Source of the DNA: DSNY01 sp964539745
GTDB taxonomy: Bacteria; Pseudomonadota; Gammaproteobacteria; Burkholderiales; Burkholderiaceae_F
DNA: 64,000 bases
NCBI GenBank assembly: GCA_964539745.1
Contig: CAZIJU010000001.1
Span: 62,001-126,000 of the forward strand
Direction of reading: 5' to 3'
The position numbers were made by a program, and so were the translations under genes. Of this stretch, positions 17,307 through 25,540 are shown in pieces; position 1 is the first letter of the stretch, and the number at the start of each line of letters is the position of its first letter. The notes under the pieces were generated by a model. It made no database searches. It had not been told where the DNA came from and was given only the letters and a program-made list of their open reading frames with translations.

Positions 17307-18494
17307 TCAGTCGGCCGGACGCAGCTTGGCGATTTCGGCGTCGGGCGGCATCACCGAAGCGCCGTCGACGTAGCGGAAGTTTTTCATCACGCCGCGACCC
17401 TGGTGCACCGCGGTCTGCCCGACGTACGCACCCATCGTGGACTGGTGATCGATCGCGCGAAACTGGATCGGTCCGAAGGGCGACGTGGTCTTGAGCCCCT
17501 TGAAGGCGGCGACCATCTTCTCGGTGTCCGTGCTGCCGGCTTTCCTGATCGCGTCGGCGATCGCACGCACCGTCGTGTAGCCGACCACCGATCCCAGCCG
17601 CGGGTACTCCTTGAACTTCGCCTGATAGGCGCGCAAAAAGGCGTCGTGATCCTTGCTTTGGATCGCGTACCAGGGGTAGCCGGTGACCCACCAGCCCTCG
17701 GGCGCCTCCTCGCCGAGCGGATCGAGATACTCGGGCTCGCCGGTGAGCAGCGAGAACACCACGCGGTCCTTGAACAGGCCGCGCGTGCTGCCCTCGCGGA
17801 CGAACTTCGCCAGGTCCGCGCCGAAGGTGACGTTGAAGATCGCGTCGGGCTTGGCGTCGGCCAGCGCCTGCACGACCGCGCCCGCGTCGATTTTGCCCAG
17901 CGCCGGCGCCTGCTCGGCGACGAACTCCACGTCGGGTTGCGCGGCCTTCAGCAGTTGCTTGAACGAGGCCACCGCCGACTGGCCGTATTCGTAGTTCGGA
18001 TAGACGACCGCCCAGCGCTTTTTCTTCAGCTTCGCCGCCTCCGGCACCAGCATCGCGACCTGCATGTAGGTCGAGGGACGCAAGCGGAACGTGTAGCGGT
18101 TGCCGTTGCCCCAGGTGATCTTGTCCGTCAACGGCTCGGCCGCGACGAACAGCACCTTGCGCTGTTTGGCGAAATCCGCCACCGCCAGTCCGATGTGCGA
18201 CAGAAACGTGCCGAAAATCAGGCTCACGTTCTCGCGCGAGACGAGTTCCTCGGCTACGCGCACCGCATCACCCGGGTTGCCGTTGTCGTCGCGCGAAACG
18301 ACTTCGAGCTTGCGGCCGAGCACACCGCCGGCGGCGTTGATCTCGTCGACCGCCAGCTCCCAGCCCTTCTTGTAGGGCAGCAGGAACGCCGGCTGCGCCT
18401 TGTAGCTGTTCAGCTCGCCGAGCTTGATCGTCTGCGCCTGCGCCGTCACCGAGACGGTCAATGCGGCCATCGCCGCGAACCACCATCGCTTCAT
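17307..18494 (-). CDS. ABC transporter substrate-binding protein (LivK/HAAT type)
   Basis: This is the periplasmic binding protein of the importer, 395 residues, with a signal peptide ending AQA near residue 21. The mature part starts QTIKLGELNSYKAQPAFLLPYKKGWELAVDEINAAGGVLGR, a typical Peripla_BP_6 opening. The segment VVSRDDNGNPGDAVRVAEELVSRENVSLIFGTFLSHIGLAV is also diagnostic. ATG 18494 follows a GGAGGCGAC ribosome-binding site. It lies between the DUF1185 pair and the permease; its ligand is probably the cluster substrate but cannot be read from sequence. Confidence 0.94.
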   Translation of the reverse strand: MKRWWFAAMAALTVSVTAQAQTIKLGELNSYKAQPAFLLPYKKGWELAVDEINAAGGVLGRKLEVVSRDDNGNPGDAVRVAEELVSRENVSLIFGTFLSHIGLAVADFAKQRKVLFVAAEPLTDKITWGNGNRYTFRLRPSTYMQVAMLVPEAAKLKKKRWAVVYPNYEYGQSAVASFKQLLKAAQPDVEFVAEQAPALGKIDAGAVVQALADAKPDAIFNVTFGADLAKFVREGSTRGLFKDRVVFSLLTGEPEYLDPLGEEAPEGWWVTGYPWYAIQSKDHDAFLRAYQAKFKEYPRLGSVVGYTTVRAIADAIRKAGSTDTEKMVAAFKGLKTTSPFGPIQFRAIDHQSTMGAYVGQTAVHQGRGVMKNFRYVDGASVMPPDAEIAKLRPAD

Positions 18495-18578
18495 CGTGTC
18501 GCCTCCTCCATGGTGTACCGATCTGTCGTCATGCCACTGCGCGCACGCGCCGCCGTATCCGTCTGCGACCAACGGCGC

Positions 18579-19163
18579 CTACCGCAACCCGTCTTCACCC
18601 TTGATTTCGTTCTTCTGCAGTCCGCCGACGCGCGCCAACGGCCGGCCGCAGGCCGTGACCGCGACGGCAACGACGATCTCGTTGGCGCGCGGGGCGTCTG
18701 CCACACGTGCCTCGATCGCGTCGAAATGGCTGCGCACATAGGCTGCATCCTTGTGGCCGAGCGGCACGTCGATCGCGGTGCCGGGTCCGCCCATCTTCTT
18801 GGCCGAAGGCACCAGCGCCGCGCCCTTCTCGACCGCGCGGCGCAGCGGCGCGCCGAGCTTCGGATGCAGGATCGCCGCCGCGTGCTCGATCTCGCCCGCC
18901 TCGCCGACGATCGCCGCCTTGCCGTAGCTTTCGGCCTCGCCGGGCCGGATGCCGAGCGCTTCGACGCACTTCGTGCCGAGCAGACCGCCTAGCTCCTCGC
19001 CGATGTCGATCAATTCGTCGAGCTTCTCCACGTACCGCCCCGCGTAAGGATTGGCGATCACGGCGATCGCCAGCGCGCGGCGCGCCGGCGGATCGATCGC
19101 GCGGCCCATTTCCTTGCGCACCTCGTCGACGATCACGATCAGTTTGCGGATGTCTGCGGCCAT
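18579..19163 (-). CDS. DUF1185 'amino acid synthesis' family protein, copy 1
   Basis: This 194-residue protein belongs to the family named amino acid synthesis (Pfam AA_synth, DUF1185), whose biochemical role I do not know. Visible conserved parts are AVIANPYAGRYVEKLDEL, YGKAAIVGEAGEIEHAAAILHPKLG, LVPSAKKMGGPGTAIDVPLGHKDAAYVRSHFDA and the C-terminal EIKGEDGLR. There is no signal peptide. A paralogue ends 10 bp upstream (19174) and shares the same layout and C-terminus, so they may form a hetero-oligomer. Both sit between the UPF0280 gene and the importer. Confidence 0.85.
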   Translation of the reverse strand: MAADIRKLIVIVDEVRKEMGRAIDPPARRALAIAVIANPYAGRYVEKLDELIDIGEELGGLLGTKCVEALGIRPGEAESYGKAAIVGEAGEIEHAAAILHPKLGAPLRRAVEKGAALVPSAKKMGGPGTAIDVPLGHKDAAYVRSHFDAIEARVADAPRANEIVVAVAVTACGRPLARVGGLQKNEIKGEDGLR

Positions 19164-19173
19164 CGCGTCCTCG

Positions 19174-19776
19174 TCATCGCAGTCCGTCTTCGCCCTTGAT
19201 TTCGCTCGCGCGCAACCCGCCGACGCGCTCGTGAACGCGCGGCCCGTCGGTCATCGCCAGCACGAGCACGATCTCGTCGGCGTGCGGGTGGCCCGGCACG
19301 TACACCTCGATCGCATCGAAGTGGCTGCGCACGTAGCTGGCGTTGATGTGCGTGATCGGCACGTCGAGTTTCGTGCCCGGTGCACCGACCTTCTTGGCCG
19401 ACGGCACGATCGCTTTGGCGTTGGCGCCTCTGACGCCATCCTTCCAGCCGAGCACCTCGCGCATGCCGTAGCCGCCCGGCACATGCCAGCACGCACCGTG
19501 CTCCAGCTCGCCGGCGCTGCCGACGATCGCGCCCTTGCCGTAGCCTTCGATCTCGTGCGGCTGCACGCGCAATGCGGCGAGCAGCGCGCGGGCCAGCTCG
19601 ACGCCGAGCGGATTCAGCGCCTCCATGAACGGCAGCAGGTTCGGCTCGTATCGGCCGGCATACGGGTTGGTCAGTACAGCGGCGATCGCCGCGCGCCGCT
19701 GCGGCCGCGGCGGCCGCGGGCCGAATTCGTGGTGGATCGTCTCCAGCTGGGTCCAGAGGCGGCGTACGTCGATCAT
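19174..19776 (-). CDS. DUF1185 'amino acid synthesis' family protein, copy 2
   Basis: This 200-residue paralogue of the next gene carries AVLTNPYAGRYEPNLLPFME, YGKGAIVGSAGELEHGACWHVPGGYG, IVPSAKKVGAPGTKLDVPITHINASYVRSHFDAIEV and ends EIKGEDGLR, exactly like copy 1. Its ATG at 19776 overlaps the UPF0280 stop (ATGA). The main difference is the region after the GELEHGA segment, where copy 1 has HPKLGAPLR and copy 2 has the longer HVPGGYGMREVLGWKDGVRG. The function is unknown; context suggests a step in ring processing or handling of its products. Confidence 0.85.
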   Translation of the reverse strand: MIDVRRLWTQLETIHHEFGPRPPRPQRRAAIAAVLTNPYAGRYEPNLLPFMEALNPLGVELARALLAALRVQPHEIEGYGKGAIVGSAGELEHGACWHVPGGYGMREVLGWKDGVRGANAKAIVPSAKKVGAPGTKLDVPITHINASYVRSHFDAIEVYVPGHPHADEIVLVLAMTDGPRVHERVGGLRASEIKGEDGLR

Positions 19777-20627
19777 GCGAGCGCGGTCATCGTTTCCGTC
19801 TGAAGCATACGCGAGCAGCCCTGCAACGTGAGCAGCGCCCCGCTGATCAGCCCGCGCTCGAGGCAGACACGCGCAAACGCCTCGCCGCGATCCAGCGCCC
19901 GTTGCACCAGCGCAGGCGGAAGCGTCGGCACGCCGACGGTCACCAGACGCGAGCCGAGGTCGGTATCGTCGCGCACGGAATCGGCCGGCGCGCGCTGCAC
20001 GAGCGGCGATTCGACGTCGACGTGGTTGGCGATCATCGTCGCAGCGGCATCGGCAGCCGCCGCGTCGGCCGCGAGCACCGTGACGCTGTCGGCGATGCCG
20101 AAGGACAGGCTGCGTCCGCGCCAGCCCGAGGTGGCCACGCCGCGCACGCGATCGTCGGCGGTCACGCGCAGCAGGCCGTCGATGCGCGGCGCGCCCAGGT
20201 CTGCGACGCGACCGATGTCGAACGACCGTCCGTCTTGCATGTGCAGTGCGATGTCCCCGCCGTCGTTGACATACGCGCGCACGACGCCGGGGCGATCGAA
20301 GCACGCGATCAGGTGATCGGCAACGGCGCCGGCCACCGCCGCCATCGGCGTGACGAACAGGCCGAATTCGTCGGCGAACGGCCTGCAAGCGCGCAGCATC
20401 CGGCGCGCCACTGGGCCGTGCAATCGAAGCGTCGGCGTGCACGGCGAACGCAGATGCGAGAGTTCGGACACGAGCACCGGCAGAACGTCCTGAAACGCCT
20501 GCCAGCACGCTTCGACCGACGCGGCCACGGCCCCCGCGTCGCCGTCGGCGCCGATCACCAGATCGATCGGGCCGTGCTGGAAGTGCCAGCGGCCGTCGGG
20601 GAAGCGCGCGCGTACCGGGCCGTTCAT
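19773..20627 (-). CDS. UPF0280 family protein (ApbE-like fold)
   Basis: The 284-residue protein fits UPF0280, a family I recall as structurally related to ApbE flavin transferases. Visible features are GPIDLVIGADG near the N-terminus, a VAGAVADHL stretch, VNDGGDIALHM (the ApbE-like NxGG(D/N) segment), and GVATSGWRGRSLSFGIADSVTV (ApbE-like TSG region). It starts at ATG 20627, overlapping the reductase stop (ATGA), so it is coupled to that gene. The E. barkeri 6-hydroxynicotinate reductase carries a covalently bound flavin; this protein may attach it (inference). Confidence 0.85.
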   Translation of the reverse strand: MNGPVRARFPDGRWHFQHGPIDLVIGADGDAGAVAASVEACWQAFQDVLPVLVSELSHLRSPCTPTLRLHGPVARRMLRACRPFADEFGLFVTPMAAVAGAVADHLIACFDRPGVVRAYVNDGGDIALHMQDGRSFDIGRVADLGAPRIDGLLRVTADDRVRGVATSGWRGRSLSFGIADSVTVLAADAAAADAAATMIANHVDVESPLVQRAPADSVRDDTDLGSRLVTVGVPTLPPALVQRALDRGEAFARVCLERGLISGALLTLQGCSRMLQTETMTALA

Positions 20628-22153
20628 CGGCTTGCCTCCAGCGGCGCCAGTGGCCAGGGATTGTCGGCACGCCATTCGATCATACGGTGACGTGCCTCGG
20701 CCAGCACCTGCTCAATGGTACGGATGCGATCGACGTGACCACCCAGCGCCTCATACACGTCGCGCCGCATCGTGAATTCGATGGGTGCCACGATCGCCGG
20801 GGTGGGCACGGTACCGAAGGACTTCTCCGGCATCTTCGTCACGTCCACCATCACCGTGATGCCGCCGCCCGGCCATACGTACGCGGGCGCGCCGCCGCAG
20901 GTCACGCGCGTCAGCAGCTCCTTGATCGAGCGCGTCAGCCGAACCGGGTTTTCGGTCACGCCGGCGCGCAGACTGCCGCCCGCGCCGGCCACAAAGAGCA
21001 CGGTGGCGAGCGCCGGCTCGCAGTTCTCGCCGATGCGCTCGACCACCTTGCGCACCGCCTCCGGCATCGGCGTCCGCTCGGGGCGCAGCTTCTCGTCGAG
21101 CACGAAGAACTCCGCGTGCTCGCCGGTGGTGGAAACCATCAGCAGCCGCAGCCCCGGCCGGGCCACGTCCGGGTCCCACCCTTCGATGATCGACAGCGGA
21201 TCGGTGATGTCGGTGCCGCCCCAGCCGGTGCCCGGGTTGGCGACTTGGAAATACCGGCCCGGCGTGGACTTGCGGCCGCGGATGCGGATGCCGCTGGACG
21301 GCATGTCGAGACACTTGCCGGCCTGATGCTCGGTCAGCACCCCGGTGATGTGATCGTCGACGACCACGACTTCGTCCACGTGCCCGTACCACTGCTTGGC
21401 GAAGATCCCGATGGTGGCCGAGCCGCAGCCCACCCGCATGCGCGTTTCTTCGACGCCGTTGACGATCGGCGCGCGTCCGGCCTCCACGGTCAGCCGCGCG
21501 CCGCCTTCGATTTCGAGTTCCACCGGCTCGCGGTTGCCGAGCTTTTGCATCAGCGCGCAGGTGACGCGGCCTTCGCGCTTGGAGCCGCCGGTGAGGTGAT
21601 GCACGCCGCCGAGCGACAGGAACTGCGAGCCGTATTCGATGGTGGTGACGTGCCCGACCGCCTCGCCGTCGTAGCGCACTGTCGCCTGCTCCGGCCCCAG
21701 GTAGCGATCGGTGTCGATCTTCACCTTGAAGCTGCAGTACGAAAAGATCCCCTCCGTCACGACCGTCACCATGTCCACGCCTTGATGGCGGCTGGCGACG
21801 ATGAACGGGGCGGGCTTGTAGTCCGGATACGTGGTGCCGCTACCCACCCCGGAGACGAACACCGGCGCGTCGTTGATCCATTCGCCGCGCCAGGCGGCGT
21901 AGCCGCTGGCGACGACCTCCACCCCGGGGCGCTTCATCAGCAGCACCGGATCCATGCGCGTGAGCTTGCCGCCGACGTTGCCCCAACGGTCGCACGCGCC
22001 GAGCCGCCCTTCGCTGATCTGGCACAGCACCGGGCAGGCGTCGCACAACACCTTGTTCGCCGCCATCTTTTCCGGCGGCTTGGCGGCGACGACCACCGGC
22101 TCAGCGGCCTCGAATCGTTCGCCCACCGTGCTGGCGCCGACGCGTTCGGTCAT
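20624..22153 (-). CDS. 6-hydroxynicotinate reductase-like iron-sulfur protein
   Basis: The 509-residue protein resembles 6-hydroxynicotinate reductase (Hnr), which reduces 6-hydroxynicotinate to 1,4,5,6-tetrahydro-6-oxonicotinate. Near the N-terminus four cysteines (C37, C40, C44, C54) form a ferredoxin-like cluster site CDACPVLC...GAC. Other conserved-looking parts are VGSGTTYPDYKPAPFI, RVGCGSATIGIF and ITVMVDVTKMPEKSFG. ATG 22153 follows GGAG by 5 bases. The known enzyme has covalent flavin plus Fe-S clusters; GSAT (in VGCGSATIG) or EQAT are possible but weak flavin-attachment sites. A 580-bp repeat-filled gap separates it from the molybdenum hydroxylase genes upstream. Confidence 0.8.
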   Translation of the reverse strand: MTERVGASTVGERFEAAEPVVVAAKPPEKMAANKVLCDACPVLCQISEGRLGACDRWGNVGGKLTRMDPVLLMKRPGVEVVASGYAAWRGEWINDAPVFVSGVGSGTTYPDYKPAPFIVASRHQGVDMVTVVTEGIFSYCSFKVKIDTDRYLGPEQATVRYDGEAVGHVTTIEYGSQFLSLGGVHHLTGGSKREGRVTCALMQKLGNREPVELEIEGGARLTVEAGRAPIVNGVEETRMRVGCGSATIGIFAKQWYGHVDEVVVVDDHITGVLTEHQAGKCLDMPSSGIRIRGRKSTPGRYFQVANPGTGWGGTDITDPLSIIEGWDPDVARPGLRLLMVSTTGEHAEFFVLDEKLRPERTPMPEAVRKVVERIGENCEPALATVLFVAGAGGSLRAGVTENPVRLTRSIKELLTRVTCGGAPAYVWPGGGITVMVDVTKMPEKSFGTVPTPAIVAPIEFTMRRDVYEALGGHVDRIRTIEQVLAEARHRMIEWRADNPWPLAPLEASR

Positions 22154-22221
22154 GAGCACTCCGCGAAAGGGGCACCGTCATCGAAACCCGTGAAGCGGCT
22201 CGGGATGCACCTTCTCCCACT

Positions 22222-22371
22222 GTCATCCCGAGGAGCGCAATCCCTTTCCTTGTCATCCCGGGGAGCGCCTTTCATTTGCTTTTCATCCCGAGAAGCGCAC
22301 TCCCTTTCCTGTTCATCCCGAGAAGCGCACTCCCTTTCCTTGTCATCCCGAGGAGCGCAGCGACGAGGGAT
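22222..22371. repeat. Tandem repeat, 30-bp period
   Basis: Units opening (G/T)TCATCCCG(A/G)G begin at 22222, 22252, 22282, 22312 and 22342, exactly 30 bp apart, each ending CTTTCCTT or similar. The last unit continues into the complete palindromic repeat with GCGACGAGGGATC. There are no spacers, so this is a minisatellite and not a CRISPR. It sits inside the cluster, between the molybdenum hydroxylase and the reductase gene. Confidence 0.95.
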
Positions 22372-22425
22372 CGCAGCCGCTGTGAAACGCTTGAGATCCC
22401 TCACCCCGGCCACTGGCCGGGGTTC

Positions 22426-22650
22426 GGGATGACAGAGACAGGGCGCCACTGGCCAGGACCCGGGATGACCGATACAGGGCGCCACTGGCCAGGGCCCGGG
22501 ATGACCGATACAGGGCGCCACTGGCCGGGGTTCTGGATGATGGGGACAGGACACCACCGGCCGGGGTTCGGGGTGACCGTGACAGGGCGCTGCCTGCCGT
22601 GGTCCGGGATGACCGAGACGGGGCACCGTGGGCCAAGCCTCGCGATGACG
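22426..22650. repeat. Tandem repeat, 36-bp period
   Basis: The core GGGATGAC(C) recurs at 22426, 22462, 22498, 22534, 22570, 22606 and 22642, always 36 bp apart. Each unit holds GACAGGGCGCCACTGGCC, with small palindromes GGCGCC, TGGCCA and CCCGGG. Units 2 and 3 are nearly identical; the later ones drift. The array follows the 30-bp array after about 55 bp and ends in another palindromic repeat near 22720. Open frames through it are artefacts of the period. Confidence 0.95.
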
Positions 22651-22741
22651 GAGCGCGTAGCGACGAGGGGTCGCGAGTGTGGCTGCGCCTGAGCGCCCTC
22701 GCCTGCGGCTGGAGATGACGAGTGCCAAGGCAAGATCCGCG

Positions 22742-25540
22742 TCAGAGGTTTTTGAGCCACGCGCGCAGCCGGTCCGGCGTGCACGGTGCGTGCGGCGGCC
22801 GCACGCCGCAGGCGTGATGGATCGCGTTGAAGATCGCGGGCGCGGTGGCGATCAGCGCCGGCTCGCCCACGCCCTTCGCCCCGTATGGCCCCAGCGGTTC
22901 GGGGTCTTCGATCAGATGCACTGTGATCGGCGGCACGTCGCCGGCGGTGGGAATCAGGTAGTCGTGCAGGTTGTCGGTGCGGCCGGCGTGATACTCCTCC
23001 ATCAGCGCCATGCCGATGCCCTGCGCGATACCGCCGTGGATCTGGCCCTCGACCTGGCTCGGGTTGATCGCACGGCCGACGTCGTGCGCGGCGTGGATCG
23101 CAAGCAGCCGCACGGTGCCCAGTTCCACGTCGACCTCCACCTCCGCGAACTGCGCCGCGAAGCCGTAGGTCGCGTAGGGAACGCCCTGACCGTTTTCGTC
23201 GAGCGGCACCGTCGGCGGGTTGAAATGTCCAGTGGCGACGGCGACGTCGCCATTGTCGTCGGCGGGCAGGTGCGCGAGGTCGATGCGCTTGTCACCGACG
23301 ATCAACGCGCCGCCGTCGAGCGCGAGCCGATCGTCGGCGCGCGCGCCGGCCAGTTCCAGCAACTTGCGCCGCAGCGCTTCGCCGGCCAGCTTGGTCGCGT
23401 TGCCGGACACGAAGGTCTGCCGCGACGCGGAGCTCTTGCCGGCATCGAGCGTCAGATCCGTATCCGCGTACACCTGGTCGATCAGCGCCACCGGCACGCC
23501 GAGCGCATCGGCGAGGATCTGCGGCAGGATCGTGTAGCTGCCCTGGCCGATGTCGACCGCGCCGTTGTACAGCATCACGCGGCCGTCGCGGCGCAGCCCG
23601 ACCTTGATCGACGACGGATTCGCGATCACCGTGTTGCCGATGCCGTACCACATGCACGCAATGCCCGCGCCGCGTCGCTTCGCATGCGCGTAGCGCCGGT
23701 GCGGATCGGTCGAGGCGCGAGCGGCCAGCGCGAAGGGCGGCGCCGCTCGGTTGAACGCTTCACAACGCGCGCGCGCTTCGCGCCACGCCGGCCGCAGCGC
23801 GTCCAGGCACGCGCGCAGGCCGACGCTCGCTTCCAGCCGCTGCCCGGTGCCGGTGGTGTCGCCCGCCCGCAGTGCGTGCCGCCAGCGGAATTCGAGCGGA
23901 TCTTCGTCGAGGCGCTCGGCCGCCTCGTCGATCAGCCGTTCGCAAAGCAGCGTGGACTGCGGCACGCCGAAGCCGCGGAACGCGCCCCCGATCGAGTTGT
24001 TCGTGAACACCGCGCGCGTGGTCGCGCGCACGTGAGCTACGCGATACGGGCCCGCGGCGTGGATCGGCACGCGGTTGGCGACCGTCGGCCCCCACGACGC
24101 GTAGGCGCCGGTGTTGAAGTCGCCGTGGAAATCGTAGCCGAGCAAGCTGCCGTCTGCGCCGAGCGCGAGCGTGGCGCGCATCTCCGCCGGATGGCGCTTG
24201 GTGGTCGATGCCATCGACTCGGGCCGCGTGTACACGATGCGCGCGGCGCGCCCGAACTTGCGCGCCGCAGCCACCAGCAGCGGCTGGATCGAGACGTCGA
24301 GCTTGCCGCCGAAGCCGCCGCCCACCGCCGAGGGCACGATTCGCACCTGCTCGGGCGCGAGTGCGAACATGTGCGCCATCTCGTCGCGGTCCATGTACGG
24401 CGTCTGCGTACAGGCGAATACCGTCACGCGCGCGCGGCCCGCTTCGTTCTTCCAGACTGCATAGCCCGCCTCGGGCTCGATGTAGGCGTGCTCGACGTAA
24501 CTCGTCGTCAGCGTCCCCTCCACGCGAATCGCCGCCTGCGCGACGGCCCGATCGACGTCGCCGCGCACGACGCGACCGCGGCACAGGACGTTGTCCGGCC
24601 AGCGCTCGTGCAACACCGGCGCGTCGGGCGCGAGCGCCTCGCCCGGCGTCAGCACCGCGGGCTGCGGATGCCAGACGATCGGCACGTCGCGCTCGTCCAC
24701 GGCTTCGAGCGCTCCGCGCTCGCCGACCAGCACGAGCACCGCCTCGCCGCGAAAGCGCACGCGCCCTTCGGCGAGCGCCGGCTGGTCGCGCAGGTCTGGA
24801 AAGATGGCGAAACGGTTGGCCGGGATGTCCGCGGCCGTCACGTAGCCCGCAAGCCCCCAGCGCGCCACGAAGGCATCGAGGTCGCCGAACTCGAACGCCG
24901 CCGCCGCGTGCGGCGAGCGGATCACGCGCAGCCACAGCGCATCGGCCGGCGCATCGTCGGCGCCGAAGCGCGCACTACCGTCGACCTTCGCGCGCGCATC
25001 GAGCCGAGGCAGCCGGCTGCCGACCGCGGCGCCGCGTGCCGGCGCCTGCACCGCAGACTCGCCGTCGCGTGCAGCGGCAAGCACCGCCTCGACGATCTTG
25101 CGGTACCCGGTGCAGCGGCATAGCACGCCGCCGATGCCGTCGAGCACCTGCGCCTCGGTCGGCCGCGGATGCCGGCGCAGCGTGTCTGCCGCGGCCATCA
25201 GCATGCCCGGTGTGCAGATGCCGCACTGCGCGGCGCCGAGCGCGACGAAGCTCGCGCGCAGCCGCGCGAGCAGCGGATCGTCCGCCTCCACGGTGGTGAC
25301 GCTGCGGCCGGCCGTCTGCACCACGGGCACGAGGCACGCGCAGACCTGCTCGCCGTCGAGCAACACGGTGCAGGCGCCGCAGTCGCCGGCCTCGCATCCG
25401 ACCTTGGTGCCGGCGAGCCCCAGGTCTTCGCGCAGCACGTCCGAAAGGCGCCTCGCAGGCGCGACCGCGAGCCGAACCGTGCGGCCATTGACACGGCATT
25501 CGATCGTTTCGGCGAGCAGCGGTTCGGAGGGCCGGTTCAT
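22742..25540 (-). CDS. Xanthine-dehydrogenase-family molybdenum hydroxylase, fused [2Fe-2S] and Mo subunits
   Basis: One 932-residue chain joins an N-terminal domain with two [2Fe-2S] clusters (C49, C54, C57, C69; then C106, C109, C141, C143 in CGICTPG...CRCTGY) to a large molybdopterin-binding domain from about residue 165. The catalytic glutamate lies in GAKGVGEPALIATAP (about E893), and GGFGGK is present in the Mo domain. Such enzymes hydroxylate N-heterocycles with water. With the FAD subunit upstream, which overlaps by one base (TGATG), it could be a nicotinate-dehydrogenase-like enzyme. Substrate specificity cannot be read. Confidence 0.93.
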   Translation of the reverse strand: MNRPSEPLLAETIECRVNGRTVRLAVAPARRLSDVLREDLGLAGTKVGCEAGDCGACTVLLDGEQVCACLVPVVQTAGRSVTTVEADDPLLARLRASFVALGAAQCGICTPGMLMAAADTLRRHPRPTEAQVLDGIGGVLCRCTGYRKIVEAVLAAARDGESAVQAPARGAAVGSRLPRLDARAKVDGSARFGADDAPADALWLRVIRSPHAAAAFEFGDLDAFVARWGLAGYVTAADIPANRFAIFPDLRDQPALAEGRVRFRGEAVLVLVGERGALEAVDERDVPIVWHPQPAVLTPGEALAPDAPVLHERWPDNVLCRGRVVRGDVDRAVAQAAIRVEGTLTTSYVEHAYIEPEAGYAVWKNEAGRARVTVFACTQTPYMDRDEMAHMFALAPEQVRIVPSAVGGGFGGKLDVSIQPLLVAAARKFGRAARIVYTRPESMASTTKRHPAEMRATLALGADGSLLGYDFHGDFNTGAYASWGPTVANRVPIHAAGPYRVAHVRATTRAVFTNNSIGGAFRGFGVPQSTLLCERLIDEAAERLDEDPLEFRWRHALRAGDTTGTGQRLEASVGLRACLDALRPAWREARARCEAFNRAAPPFALAARASTDPHRRYAHAKRRGAGIACMWYGIGNTVIANPSSIKVGLRRDGRVMLYNGAVDIGQGSYTILPQILADALGVPVALIDQVYADTDLTLDAGKSSASRQTFVSGNATKLAGEALRRKLLELAGARADDRLALDGGALIVGDKRIDLAHLPADDNGDVAVATGHFNPPTVPLDENGQGVPYATYGFAAQFAEVEVDVELGTVRLLAIHAAHDVGRAINPSQVEGQIHGGIAQGIGMALMEEYHAGRTDNLHDYLIPTAGDVPPITVHLIEDPEPLGPYGAKGVGEPALIATAPAIFNAIHHACGVRPPHAPCTPDRLRAWLKNL

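Noticed and set aside
22222..22650. CRISPR-like direct repeats
   Set aside because: Units are contiguous with no spacers, and the repeat is the same module found elsewhere in the window; no cas genes are present.
22401..22784. Proline-rich repeat protein on the minus strand (repeating VSVIPGPGQWRP)
   Set aside because: It is the translation of the 36-bp minisatellite; the period is a multiple of 3 so the frame stays open. No ribosome-binding site or domain.
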